Of a stretch of 64,000 nucleotides of DNA, positions 1 to 8,225 are shown piece after piece (the stretch's first letter is position 1; every line of letters starts with the position of its first letter). This stretch comes from Rhizobium sp. NLR16a (lineage in GTDB: Bacteria > Pseudomonadota > Alphaproteobacteria > Rhizobiales > Rhizobiaceae): the NCBI RefSeq assembly GCF_017948245.1, contig NZ_CP072865.1, positions 707,501-771,500 on the forward strand, written 5' to 3'. The position numbers and the translations under genes are program-made. The notes beneath the pieces were generated by a model. The model saw nothing but the letters and a program-made list of their open reading frames with translations, did not search any database and was not told where the DNA came from.

Positions 1-548
1 TGATCGAGGCGGGTGAGCGACACAGATTCCAGCTCGAGACCGTTCGACTGGAGGTCGGCGCCGACGGCTTCCTGCACCGCCTTGACGAAATCCATGCGCT
101 GCTCCTGCAGCGCGTCGAGGTTCATGGTCGCCGCCACCGAGCGAAGGCCATCGACGAATTTCGCTTCGATGAGGATGCGGAGCGCCTCGGCGTCGTTGGT
201 GCGGCTGCCAAGCGTCTGGGCGGCCAGCGCGATCGAGGAGCCGTCGGGTTTGACGCGGACGTAGAATTCGGCGCCGATATCGACGCGCATGCGGTCCTTG
301 GTGATCAGCGCATCGCCTTCGCCGCGGCGGACTTCGAGGCGCAGCGTCTTCAGGTTCACCCGGGCGATCGAGTGGAAGATCGGCAGAACGACTGAACCGC
401 CGTCGAGCACGACCTTCTGGCCGCCGAGACCGGTGCGCACATAGGCCTCGTCGCGGCTGGAGCGCGTATAGAGAGAGGCGAGGACAAAACCGATGCCGAA
501 GATCAGAACGATGCCGATGCCGGCCGGTAGAATAATGTCATACATCAT
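1..548 (-). CDS. Flotillin / SPFH (band 7) protein, YqiK-like, partial
   Basis: The frame opens at 548 and leaves the window at base 1, so only about the first 180 residues are visible. An N-terminal membrane helix (DIILPAGIGIVLIFGIGFVL) is followed by a typical SPFH stretch with the wording 'VDIGAEFYVRVKPD' and 'LEVRRGEGDALITKDRM'. Flotillins are membrane scaffold proteins that form detergent-resistant microdomains. The start overlaps the end of yqiJ by 4 bases, so the two are translationally coupled; the pspA-yqiJ-flotillin order is a recurrent membrane-stress set, as in the E. coli yqiJ-yqiK pair. The family is clear, the C-terminal half is not visible. Confidence 0.85.
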   Translation of the reverse strand, partial: MMYDIILPAGIGIVLIFGIGFVLASLYTRSSRDEAYVRTGLGGQKVVLDGGSVVLPIFHSIARVNLKTLRLEVRRGEGDALITKDRMRVDIGAEFYVRVKPDGSSIALAAQTLGSRTNDAEALRILIEAKFVDGLRSVAATMNLDALQEQRMDFVKAVQEAVGADLQSNGLELESVSLTRLD

Positions 549-1192
549 GGCTGCTCCCTGAAAGATTGATTATCCGCTGCAGCGGGATCCGCCAGTGCGG
601 GAATGGCGATAAATACATCTGCCTTGCGATCGACGAGGAGAACCTCGGTGCCGACCTTGAGAGGGCCTTGGTCTCTGGCGGCCTTGGCTCTCAGCACGTG
701 CCAGTTTCCATGCTGGTCCTTGACGCGGACGCGTCCGGGCAGTCCCTGGTCGAGCGGGCCGAGCGATACTTCGGCGGTCCGGCCGATCAGCGCGTCGAGA
801 TCGACGGCATAGGTCTCGTCGTGCGGCACGATCCGCGCCACGGTCCTGCTCGATGCCCTGACCATGGGAGCCGTGACCAGGATGGCGGGAATGGCGGCGA
901 CGGCGGCAGGAAGCGGGGCCTAGAAGGCGTTGGCGACGGCCTGTATGGCAAAGCCCGTCATGGCGAAGAAGCCGAGCGCCAGCATGATGAGGATGAGCAG
1001 GGGAACGCCGCCGACATTGAGCCAGGACAGATAGCCCGAAAGCCCGTCATGGCCATGGAAATCCGGTTTTCCCAGAAATTCCATGATCGAAAAACCCATG
1101 ACGGTCGCAAGCATTTCGATTGCGGTCAGGCCTGCGAGCACGGCGGCGGCGATGGCGAAGGGAGCACATTCGGGGGCGAAGAGAAGTGCCAT
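545..1192 (-). pseudogene. yqiJ-like NfeD/OB-fold membrane protein, interrupted by an in-frame amber codon
   Basis: Two halves lie in the same frame, separated only by a TAG at 922-920. The first 90 residues hold N-terminal and central hydrophobic segments ('FAIAAAVLAGLTAIEML', 'VPLLILIMLALGFFAMTG'). After the stop the frame continues for 124 residues with an OB-fold-like tail ('DLDALIGRTAEVSLGPLDQG'). Joined they give 215 residues, the size of E. coli YqiJ (about 209). The amber codon is one G-to-A change from TGG (Trp). The gene starts 5 bases after pspA ends and overlaps the flotillin start. The downstream half could restart at the internal ATG at 865-863. A true nonsense mutation or a base error are both possible. 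Confidence 0.75.
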
Positions 1193-1197
1193 CGGCG

Positions 1198-1848
1198 TTA
1201 CCGGTTATCCGCCTTGAAGCGCGCGAGGCGCGCCTCGATTGCCTGTTCGCGGTGCAGCCGGTCGAGTTCGTCCAGTTCGGAACTATGGATATGCTCGTCT
1301 GATGGAACGCCGGTCAGCCGCGAGACCGCGGCGGCGGCGCGGGCCGCACCCGCGCCCGGCGTGGGCCTGCCGTGCCCGGCCGCGGCCTGTTCGGGATGCT
1401 GGGCGATGCTACGCTTGAAATCGGCAAGGCGGGCGTCGGCCTCGCGGCGCGTTGCAAGCACAGCCTGCAGGGCTTTCTGGCCGTCGTCCACCTGCTCGCT
1501 GGCATCGGCCAGCGCCTTGTCGAGCGCGGCGATCTGGGATTCCAGATCGATCTGGCGGGCGACGCCGGCCTTTGCGAGATCGTCGCGCCCGGAGGAGACG
1601 GCGAGGCGGATCTTTTCATCGAGCGCATTCATGTCCTCGACGATTTCGTCCCTGCGGCTCTGGATACGGTATTCCTCGGCGCGCGCCTTGCCGAGGTCGG
1701 TGCGGGCCTCGTCCGCCGCCGCATCGATCTCGCGGATTGCCTGTTCGATAACGGCGATCTTGTTGACGCCTTCCGCCTTGTCGACCGCTGCATTCGCGAT
1801 GCCCGCGATCAGGCGACCCATGCGTGAAAGAATGCCTTCATTCGCCAT
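1198..1848 (-). CDS. pspA: PspA/IM30 family phage-shock protein
   Basis: This 216-residue protein begins 'MANEGILSRMGRLIAGIANA' and is almost entirely charged coiled coil, as expected for PspA/Vipp1 (IM30) membrane-stabilising, ESCRT-III-like proteins. The N-terminal amphipathic helix (about residues 3-20) would bind the inner membrane. The start at 1848 is favoured by a strong ribosome binding site (GGAGG ending 5 bases upstream). The frame is also open upstream with no stop, so it is continuous with the TnpB-like domain at 1849-2349. It is followed by yqiJ and a flotillin, a normal context for PspA outside the classical psp operon. Confidence 0.9.
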   Translation of the reverse strand: MANEGILSRMGRLIAGIANAAVDKAEGVNKIAVIEQAIREIDAAADEARTDLGKARAEEYRIQSRRDEIVEDMNALDEKIRLAVSSGRDDLAKAGVARQIDLESQIAALDKALADASEQVDDGQKALQAVLATRREADARLADFKRSIAQHPEQAAAGHGRPTPGAGAARAAAAVSRLTGVPSDEHIHSSELDELDRLHREQAIEARLARFKADNR

Positions 1849-2349
1849 GTTTTCCTCCATCCGAGCGGAATTCGGCGTGACGCCGATGTGAATCTCGTAA
1901 TGATTGTGGCCGGCAACAAGATAGGCCGGAAAAATACTCTCCCATCCCCTGGAATAACCTGCGACGTCGAAGGGTACGGCAACGCGTCCGTGCACGGTGG
2001 CGATCGTCAGGTCCGCAGGGCCTTTGATGGCGAAGAGCTTGTCGTCGAGCGGCAGCTGCGGCGGATCGGCGATCACGCCGCGATTGGCGGCGAAATCGCG
2101 AAGGCCGAGTGTGACCAGCCGTGCCGGCAGGCCCGTCTGGTCGCGAACGGTTTCATAGGCAAGCTCATGCAGGACGACGAGATTGGCGCCCGCCTTGTCG
2201 TCGATGATCTCAGTGAGGATGTCGATCATCCTGCGATAGGCGGCAATGGTGTCGTCAAGCGCCTGCCGGGCCTGATGATCCGGCGCCAGTGTGTAGCGCA
2301 GCAGCGATGGGTGAGATGTCTTACCTATGTTTGCCATAGCATAAAACAT
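1849..2349 (-). CDS. Orphan TnpB/OrfB (IS605/IS1341-type) N-terminal domain, in frame with pspA
   Basis: From the ATG at 2349 (alternative ATG 2337) the frame codes about 167 residues and then runs without a stop into PspA, giving a possible 383-residue product ending at 1198. The pattern is that of the N-terminal half of OrfB/TnpB proteins: 'SLLRYTLAPDHQARQALDDT', then 'VLHELAYETVRDQTGLPARL' and 'LTIATVHGRVAVPFDVAGY', ending in the beta strand 'YEIHIGV'. It stops where the RuvC catalytic domain should begin, so no nuclease residues are present. It may be a remnant of a degraded element, a domesticated nucleic-acid-binding domain, or a genuine N-terminal fusion to PspA. Domain recognition is by eye; that it is expressed is inference. 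Confidence 0.55.
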
Positions 2350-2370
2350 AAAGCACCGCTTTTGTGCTTT
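2350..2370. repeat. 7-bp inverted repeat abutting the TnpB-domain start
   Basis: AAAGCAC at 2350-2356 and GTGCTTT at 2364-2370 form a perfect 7-bp inverted repeat with a 7-base spacer, directly in front of the ATG at 2349. It could be an operator or a hairpin that hides the translation start. The role is not known. Confidence 0.4.
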
Positions 2371-2518
2371 CAAGAGGTTGCGCTGAAAATACAACCTGGT
2401 TTTAACGGAGGGAGGTTTGGAAGGAGCACGTGCCAAGCAACTCGAAAGAAACAGCGTTCGACATAGTTTCCGGAATAGCTTGCCGATGCAAGGACCAGCG
2501 CCCGATCGGCTCCGCTTC

Positions 2519-3130
2519 CTATCCGGCGGCCGTTTGCGCCTCACGAATACCGGCGCGGATACGGTTGATGGTGGTCCATACGAGAAGCAGAGCCACAACT
2601 GCCCAAAGCCACGAGGTCCACGCTGCAAATGTACCTCCAACCGCGATAAAGATGCCGAGCGCGCCGAACAGCACCGCACGGTCGCTCTTGCCCAGCGGCC
2701 CGTCGTAACGCCGGCTTGCGCCGACCGTTTGACCGAGGATGCCGGCAACTTCCGTCAGCGCCGAGAGGAATATGACAGCCATGACCGGCATCAGATCGTT
2801 CGGATCGATGAGCGCAAACGGCAAATAAAGGGCGGCATCCGACACGACGTCCCCGATCTCGTTGAGATAGGCGCCCAAAATGCTCGTCTGCCCATGTTCG
2901 CGCGCCAGCATGCCGTCAATGGCATTGAGGCCCATGCGCAGCAGAAACCATACAGGCACCAAGAGAAACCAATGCGGAAGCGGGGCGACGCTCAGAAAAA
3001 GGCCAAGTGCAACCGAGATGGCGGCAGCAACCGAGGTCACCTGATTGGCGGTGACGCCTCGTGCCGCCAGGGAGCGCACCAGAGGGCGGAGAATATCCTG
3101 AAATCGGGACTTCAATTGGTAAACGGACAT
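2519..3130 (-). CDS. CDP-alcohol phosphatidyltransferase family protein (YnbA/YnjF-like)
   Basis: A 203-residue protein with several membrane helices and the CDP-alcohol phosphotransferase signature 'NAIDGMLAREHGQ' followed by 'GAYLNEIGDVVSD'. Two of the usual aspartates are Asn (NxxDG and GxxxN), a variant I recall from the YnjF-type subfamily. These enzymes join a CDP-linked lipid to an alcohol in the inner membrane; the acceptor cannot be told from sequence. It is divergent from the hydrolase-methyltransferase at 3328 across a 197-base gap. With that gene and the PAP2/phosphatase fusion it resembles the E. coli ynbA-ynbC-ynbD set, but no CdsA-like ynbB homologue is present here. Confidence 0.8.
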   Translation of the reverse strand: MSVYQLKSRFQDILRPLVRSLAARGVTANQVTSVAAAISVALGLFLSVAPLPHWFLLVPVWFLLRMGLNAIDGMLAREHGQTSILGAYLNEIGDVVSDAALYLPFALIDPNDLMPVMAVIFLSALTEVAGILGQTVGASRRYDGPLGKSDRAVLFGALGIFIAVGGTFAAWTSWLWAVVALLLVWTTINRIRAGIREAQTAAG

Positions 3131-3327
3131 GCTACCTCAGTGGAATTTCGTGGCATGATCATAGTCTATCGGCTCGGACGTGCAGATCGTCGTACTTGTG
3201 AGGAAAGTCCCATTCCATGTCGATCTTCTCAAGGACTTACATTTGCAGCTAGACTTTTGCAATAAAAGCAAATCACTGTTGCCGCTAATGGTTGCAACTC
3301 ATCCATCAATCAGAATTGGAGAAGATC

Positions 3328-5112
3328 ATGCTGCAAACTGCCGATAGCGTGCAACCGGCCTTGACGGCCAGACCAGTGCGTGAATCCGAATTTGTCTCGC
3401 ATGACGGCACCCGACTGTTTTATCGGACATGGCCTGCGACCGGCGCTGTAGCGAAGGGCGCGATCATTCTTCTCCATCGCGGCCACGAGCACAGCGGCCG
3501 GGTCGCCCATCTCGCCACCGAACTCGGCCTCGATGATTTTGCCTTCTACGCCTGGGACGCACGCGGCCACGGGCGTTCGCCGGGAGAGCGCGGTTATTCG
3601 CCATCCTTTGCCGCCTCGGCGCGTGATCTCGATTGCTTCGTCCGTCATGTCAGCGAGACCAGCGGCACTGCTGTCGAAAACATCGCCGTCATTGCGCAGA
3701 GCGTCGGCGCGGTGCTGGCCAGCACCTGGGTGCACGACTATGCGCCGCCGATCCGTGCGCTGGTGCTGGCCTCGCCGGCCTTCAGCGTCAAGCTTTACGT
3801 GCCGTTTGCCAGGGAAGGCATTGCGCTCCGGGAAAAGCTCAAGGGAACGTTCTTCGTCAATTCCTATGTCAAGGCGAGGTTTCTGACGCATGATCCCGAG
3901 CGCATCGCCTCCTTTGAAGCCGACCCATTGATATCTAGGCCGATTGCCTCCAACATTCTGTTGCAACTCTATGAGGCGGCAGCCCGCGTCGTCGACGACG
4001 CCCGCGCCATCACCGTTCCGACCCAGTTGCTGATTTCCGGCAGCGACTGGGTGGTGCGGCATGCGCCGCAGCACCGGTTTTACGAAAACCTCGGCAGCCG
4101 CATCAAGGAACGGCATGTGCTCGCCGGCTTCTACCATGACACGCTTGGCGAAAAGGACCGCGCGATTGCGCTCGCCGAGATCCGCCATTTCATCGATGCG
4201 CGTTTCGCCGAGCCTCGGGCGCCTGCCGACCTTCGCACAGCCCATGTCCAGGGCTATACCAAGGACGAGGCCGACCGGCTCGCGAGCCCTCTGGAGGCCA
4301 CATCCCCGCGCGGCATCTACTGGGCGCTCAGTCGTCTCAACATCAGGCTCGGCGCGCTGGTGTCCGAAGGCATAAAGACCGGGGTGAAGACCGGTTTCGA
4401 TTCCGGCTCGACGCTCGATTACGTTTACGAGAACGAGCCGCGCGGGCTCGGTCCCGGCGGGCGATTAATCGACAAGGTGTTCCTCGAGGCGATCGGCTGG
4501 CGCGGCATCAGGCAGCGCAAGCTGCACTTGCAGGAACTGATCGACCTGGGGCTGCAGCGCCTGAAGGCAGCCGGCCGGAGCACCCACATGCTCGACATCG
4601 CGGCCGGGCACGGCCGTTATGTCCTCGATGCCATCGAGACGGCTGTCGTGCGTCCCGATAGCGTGCGGCTGCAGGATTATTCCCCCATCAACGTCGAGGC
4701 CGGCCGCAACAGCATCGCCGCGCGTGGACTGGGTGATTTCGTGAGCTTCCGCCAGCAGGACGCCTTTGACGGCGAGGGGCTGGCTGCAATCACGCCGGCT
4801 CCGGATCTCGCGATCGTCTCCGGCCTTTACGAGCTGTTTTCCGACAATGCGATGATCGCCGCTTCGCTCGATGGGATCGCCCGCGCGATTCAGCCCGGTG
4901 GCCTGCTCATCTACACCAACCAGCCATGGCATCCGCAACTGGAGATGATCGCCCGCGCGCTCACCTCCCACCGCGGCGGCCAGGCGTGGGTGATGCGGCG
5001 GCGGACGCAAGAAGAAATGGACCAGCTGGTCGCCGCCGCCGGTTTCCGCAAGATCGAACAGCGCATCGACCAGTGGGGCATTTTCACCGTCTCGCTGGCG
5101 GAGAGAGTTTGA
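3328..5112 (+). CDS. Alpha/beta hydrolase fused to a class I SAM methyltransferase (YnbC-like)
   Basis: A 594-residue two-domain protein. Residues about 20-300 are an alpha/beta hydrolase of the monoacylglycerol-lipase type: 'YAWDARGHGRSPGERGY', nucleophile motif AQSVG (Ser125), a late 'ISGSDWVV' aspartate strand and 'FYHDTLGE' histidine. Residues about 400-590 are a Rossmann methyltransferase with motif I 'LDIAAGHGRYVLDAI'. E. coli YnbC (about 585 residues) has the same fusion. The ATG at 3328 has GGAGA 5 bases upstream; a TTG at 3292 in frame is less likely. It probably edits acyl chains or head groups of a lipid made with the neighbouring phosphatidyltransferase. The substrate is unknown. 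Confidence 0.85.
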   Translation: MLQTADSVQPALTARPVRESEFVSHDGTRLFYRTWPATGAVAKGAIILLHRGHEHSGRVAHLATELGLDDFAFYAWDARGHGRSPGERGYSPSFAASARDLDCFVRHVSETSGTAVENIAVIAQSVGAVLASTWVHDYAPPIRALVLASPAFSVKLYVPFAREGIALREKLKGTFFVNSYVKARFLTHDPERIASFEADPLISRPIASNILLQLYEAAARVVDDARAITVPTQLLISGSDWVVRHAPQHRFYENLGSRIKERHVLAGFYHDTLGEKDRAIALAEIRHFIDARFAEPRAPADLRTAHVQGYTKDEADRLASPLEATSPRGIYWALSRLNIRLGALVSEGIKTGVKTGFDSGSTLDYVYENEPRGLGPGGRLIDKVFLEAIGWRGIRQRKLHLQELIDLGLQRLKAAGRSTHMLDIAAGHGRYVLDAIETAVVRPDSVRLQDYSPINVEAGRNSIAARGLGDFVSFRQQDAFDGEGLAAITPAPDLAIVSGLYELFSDNAMIAASLDGIARAIQPGGLLIYTNQPWHPQLEMIARALTSHRGGQAWVMRRRTQEEMDQLVAAAGFRKIEQRIDQWGIFTVSLAERV

Positions 5113-6452
5113 GGGCAAAGCCGTTGGAGCAGGCACGTTCTCCTCTTTCCCGGACAGCGCCGGTCCTGAAGCGGGCCGCACTCTGGCTCGCCTTCCTGGC
5201 GCCGTTCTTCTATCTGACCTATGGCGGCGCCAACTGGCTGGCGTCGCAACGCGCTGATGTGCCGAACATCGCCTTCACATGGGAAAGCGCCATTCCGTTT
5301 CTCGGATGGACGATCATTCCATATTGGTCGATCAACCTGTTCTACGGGCTCTGCCTGTTCATCAACACGACGCCGCGCGATGTGGATATGCTGGCGAGGC
5401 GTTATCTGACGATCCAGTTGATCGCGGTCGCCTGCTTTATCGTGTTTCCGCTCGAAGCGATCTTCGTGCGGCCGGCAACGAGCGGCCTGCCTGGTTTCAT
5501 GTTCGCCGTCCTCGGCGGCTTCGATAAGCCGTTCAACCAGGCGCCGTCGCTGCATATCGCGCTGCTGGTGGTGATCTGGGACCATCTGCGCGGCCGGCTG
5601 CCGCGGAGGGCGCGGCTTGCCTGGCATGTCTGGTGCTTCCTCATCGGTGCCTCCGTGCTGACGACGTGGCAGCATCACGTCATCGACATACCGACCGGCG
5701 TGCTGCTTGGCCTTTTTGCCACCTGGCTTTTCCCGCGCGATGCCCGTTCCCCTCTTGCCGATTTTGCGTTGAGCGGCGATCCGAAGTCGCGCCGTCTCGG
5801 CACTTATTATCTGTGCGGTGCCCTGGCATTTCTCGGCATCGCAGCACTCTTTACTCCTCTATCGCCTGCAGCGCTTCTGTTGCTCTGGCCGGCCGTTGCG
5901 CTGGCGATCGTCGCAGTCGGATATCTCGGCGCCGGCCCGCAGATATTTCTGAAACGTGCCGATGGTCGAGCCGCACTTACCAGTCGCTGGCTACTGGCGC
6001 CCTACCGGCTCGGCGCTCTCATCAACGTTTGGCTCTGGACACGCAGAATGCCGGCATCCGTGGCGATCGCCGATGGCGTCCATCTCGGCCGTTTTCCGCG
6101 TCGCCACGAGGCCGACCGTTTTGCCACGGTGATCGATCTTACCGGCGAACTTCAGCGCCCGAGCGGGACGTCAACGCAATGGTGCAGCTTTCCCACCCTT
6201 GATCTCATAGGCCTCGACAAGATCCAGACGCTTGCCGCGGCGGACCTTATCGAGGTTGCCCGCCACCAGGGACCGGTTCTTGTCTGCTGTGCGCTCGGTT
6301 TCCAGCGGAGCGCCGGCGTCATCGTGCGTTGGCTGCTCATCAGCCGACGTTGTGAAAATCCAGCCGAAGCGCTGCGGCTGATCGAACGGGCGGGGCGGCG
6401 GGTTCATCTGCCCTTGGAAAGCATTCATGCCGTGACGGAGGGCTTGCAATGA
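5109..6452 (+). CDS. PAP2 phosphatase fused to a dual-specificity/tyrosine phosphatase domain (YnbD-like)
   Basis: About 447 residues. The N-terminal part has several transmembrane helices with PAP2 lipid-phosphatase motifs ('APSLHIALL' for PSxH, and 'TTWQHHVIDIPTG' for the H...D motif). The C-terminal part ends in a CX5R phosphatase loop, 'VCCALGFQRSAG' (Cys394, Arg400). E. coli YnbD has the same architecture and size. The likely start is the TTG at 5109, which overlaps the upstream stop (TTGA) behind a GGAGAGAG ribosome binding site; a TTG at 5124 is an alternative. The frame is open well upstream, but that region lies inside the previous gene. It overlaps the next gene by 4 bases (ATGA). 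Confidence 0.85.
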   Translation: MRAKPLEQARSPLSRTAPVLKRAALWLAFLAPFFYLTYGGANWLASQRADVPNIAFTWESAIPFLGWTIIPYWSINLFYGLCLFINTTPRDVDMLARRYLTIQLIAVACFIVFPLEAIFVRPATSGLPGFMFAVLGGFDKPFNQAPSLHIALLVVIWDHLRGRLPRRARLAWHVWCFLIGASVLTTWQHHVIDIPTGVLLGLFATWLFPRDARSPLADFALSGDPKSRRLGTYYLCGALAFLGIAALFTPLSPAALLLLWPAVALAIVAVGYLGAGPQIFLKRADGRAALTSRWLLAPYRLGALINVWLWTRRMPASVAIADGVHLGRFPRRHEADRFATVIDLTGELQRPSGTSTQWCSFPTLDLIGLDKIQTLAAADLIEVARHQGPVLVCCALGFQRSAGVIVRWLLISRRCENPAEALRLIERAGRRVHLPLESIHAVTEGLQ

Positions 6453-6889
6453 CGCAGTGGAATGCCACGGCCTCGGCGGCGGCGCGAAGTCTCGGCCGCA
6501 ATTCGATCGTCTGCGGGCTGACGGCGCTGTTGCCGCTGACCGCCGGCCCGATCCTCGGGGGATATCGAGGCTTCGCTCCCGGGCTCGGCTGGCTCTTGAT
6601 GCTCGTTTTCTGCGGGATCGTCCTTGCGCTGGCGATCCATCTCCTTTTCGATGCGCTGTTGTTCCGCCTCGCGTCGAGCCACGAGACAGAGGCCGCCGCT
6701 CTCGCCGCCGTCGACGACGTGCTGTCCCGGATGCAGCTTCGCAAGTTTGACGGGGCCGCGCGTGGCCTCGAGCGGCGGATTGCTGGATCGCGCCGCATCA
6801 TCTGGCGGCAGCGTTTTGCGCTCGCCATCTATCTCGTGATTTTCGCGATCCTTCTGTTCAATGCCGCCGATGGCCAGCCGCTATGCTGA
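6449..6889 (+). CDS. Small membrane protein of unknown function in the ynb-like cluster
   Basis: A 146-residue protein with hydrophobic segments near residues 18-38, 45-68 and 122-139 and a charged central helix ('ALAAVDDVLSRMQLRKFDG'). The start overlaps the stop of the PAP2/phosphatase gene (ATGA), so it is translationally coupled as the last gene of that operon. I do not recognise a family. Its position suggests an accessory membrane subunit of the lipid-modification cluster. No catalytic motif is visible. Confidence 0.7.
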   Translation: MTQWNATASAAARSLGRNSIVCGLTALLPLTAGPILGGYRGFAPGLGWLLMLVFCGIVLALAIHLLFDALLFRLASSHETEAAALAAVDDVLSRMQLRKFDGAARGLERRIAGSRRIIWRQRFALAIYLVIFAILLFNAADGQPLC

Positions 6890-6958
6890 ATGGCACGGCA
6901 GGTGATTGAGAGGCTCGCCAGCACGTCTGGCCGGCCTCGCCCGCGCAATCAGAGCAGG

Positions 6959-8101
6959 TCATTGCCGCCCTGATATGATCGACGAGTCTATGTCGTTGAT
7001 GTCGCGCTTGCCGCAGAGCGCCATGGTGATGTCCATTTCCTTGCGGATGATGTTGAGCGCCAGGGTGACGCCTTCCTTTCCCATGGCGCCGAGCCCGTAA
7101 AGAAAGGGGCGGCCGATATAGGTACCCTTGGCGCCAAGCGCCACGGCCTTCAAGACGTCCTGGCCGGAGCGGATGCCGCCATCGAGATGGACTTCGATGC
7201 GGTCGCCGACGGCATCGACGATCTTCGGCAGCATGCTGATCGAGGAGGGGGCGCCATCAAGCTGGCGGCCGCCGTGATTGGAGACGATGATCGCATCGGC
7301 GCCGGTGTCGGCTGCGGCCTTCGCATCCTCCGGATCGAGTATGCCCTTGATGATCAGCGGGCCGCCCCATTGTTCCTTGATCCAGGCGACATCCGACCAG
7401 GACAGCCGCGTGTCGAACTGCTCGTGCGCAAATGTCGGCACCGAGGCGACATTGGCGACATTCTTTGCATGGCCGACGATATTGCCGAAATATCGGCGCT
7501 TCGTCTTCAGCATATCAAGGCACCAGAGGGGCCGGGTTGCCATCTGCCAGAGATGTTTCGCGGTCAATTTCGGCGGGGCCGAGAGACCGTTGCGCAGGTC
7601 CTTGTGGCGCTGGCCGAGGATCTGCAGGTCGGCGGTCAGCACCAGCGCCGAGCATTTCGCGGCCTTGGCGCGACGGATGAGGTCGAGGACGAAATCCTTG
7701 TCTCTCATCACGTAGAGCTGGAACCAGAAGGGACGCGTCGTCACTGAGGCGACGTCCTCGATCGAGCAGATGCTCATCGTCGAGAGCGTGAAGGGAACGC
7801 CGAATTCTTCCGCTGCGCGCGCGGCCAGCATCTCGCCGTCGGCATGCTGCATCCCGGTCATGCCGGTCGGCGCGAGCGCCACCGGCATGGACACTTTCTG
7901 GCCGATCATCGTCGTTTCGAGCGTGCGGTCGCTCATGTCGACCAGCACGCGCTGGCGCAGCTTGATGTCGCCGAAATCGCTTTCATTCGCCCGATAGGTG
8001 GATTCCGTCCAGGCGCCCGAATCCGCATAGTCGAAGAACATTTTCGGCACGCGGCGCTGCGCGAGTTTTTTCAGATCGTCAATGGTGAGCGGAGTGGCCA
8101 T
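6959..8101 (-). CDS. lldD: L-lactate dehydrogenase (FMN-dependent, LldD type)
   Basis: 380 residues, the normal length for the FMN-dependent alpha-hydroxy-acid dehydrogenases. It oxidises L-lactate to pyruvate and feeds electrons to the respiratory chain. The flavin/substrate signature 'SNHGGRQLDG' contains the catalytic base His276, followed by 'VHLDGGIRSGQDVLKA' and 'GAKGTYIGRPFLYGL' of the phosphate-binding end of the barrel. The N-terminus 'MATPLTIDDLKKLAQRRVPK' is typical. It stands alone: the next gene upstream (guaD) belongs to purine catabolism and no lactate regulator or permease is adjacent. Glycolate oxidase or mandelate dehydrogenase are related alternatives. Confidence 0.88.
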   Translation of the reverse strand: MATPLTIDDLKKLAQRRVPKMFFDYADSGAWTESTYRANESDFGDIKLRQRVLVDMSDRTLETTMIGQKVSMPVALAPTGMTGMQHADGEMLAARAAEEFGVPFTLSTMSICSIEDVASVTTRPFWFQLYVMRDKDFVLDLIRRAKAAKCSALVLTADLQILGQRHKDLRNGLSAPPKLTAKHLWQMATRPLWCLDMLKTKRRYFGNIVGHAKNVANVASVPTFAHEQFDTRLSWSDVAWIKEQWGGPLIIKGILDPEDAKAAADTGADAIIVSNHGGRQLDGAPSSISMLPKIVDAVGDRIEVHLDGGIRSGQDVLKAVALGAKGTYIGRPFLYGLGAMGKEGVTLALNIIRKEMDITMALCGKRDINDIDSSIISGRQ

Positions 8102-8225
8102 GAATCGAACCTTCTACACGTATAAATGCGACCATCGCCCATAACATGAATCCCAAAAGGAGCGTTACGGGAAACGGCCGCCCCAGACGGTCTTCACTGT
8201 ACCTTGTTGGCGGGAACCGATATCG

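Noticed and set aside
566..1891. Long plus-strand frame (441 residues) antisense to yqiJ and pspA
   Set aside because: Composition is Arg/Ala/Ser-rich shadow of high-GC coding DNA; the minus strand has recognisable PspA and YqiJ.
4926..5108. Upstream extension of the PAP2/phosphatase frame
   Set aside because: It lies inside the hydrolase-methyltransferase gene and reads as Arg/Pro-rich shadow; the TTG at 5109 has a proper ribosome binding site.
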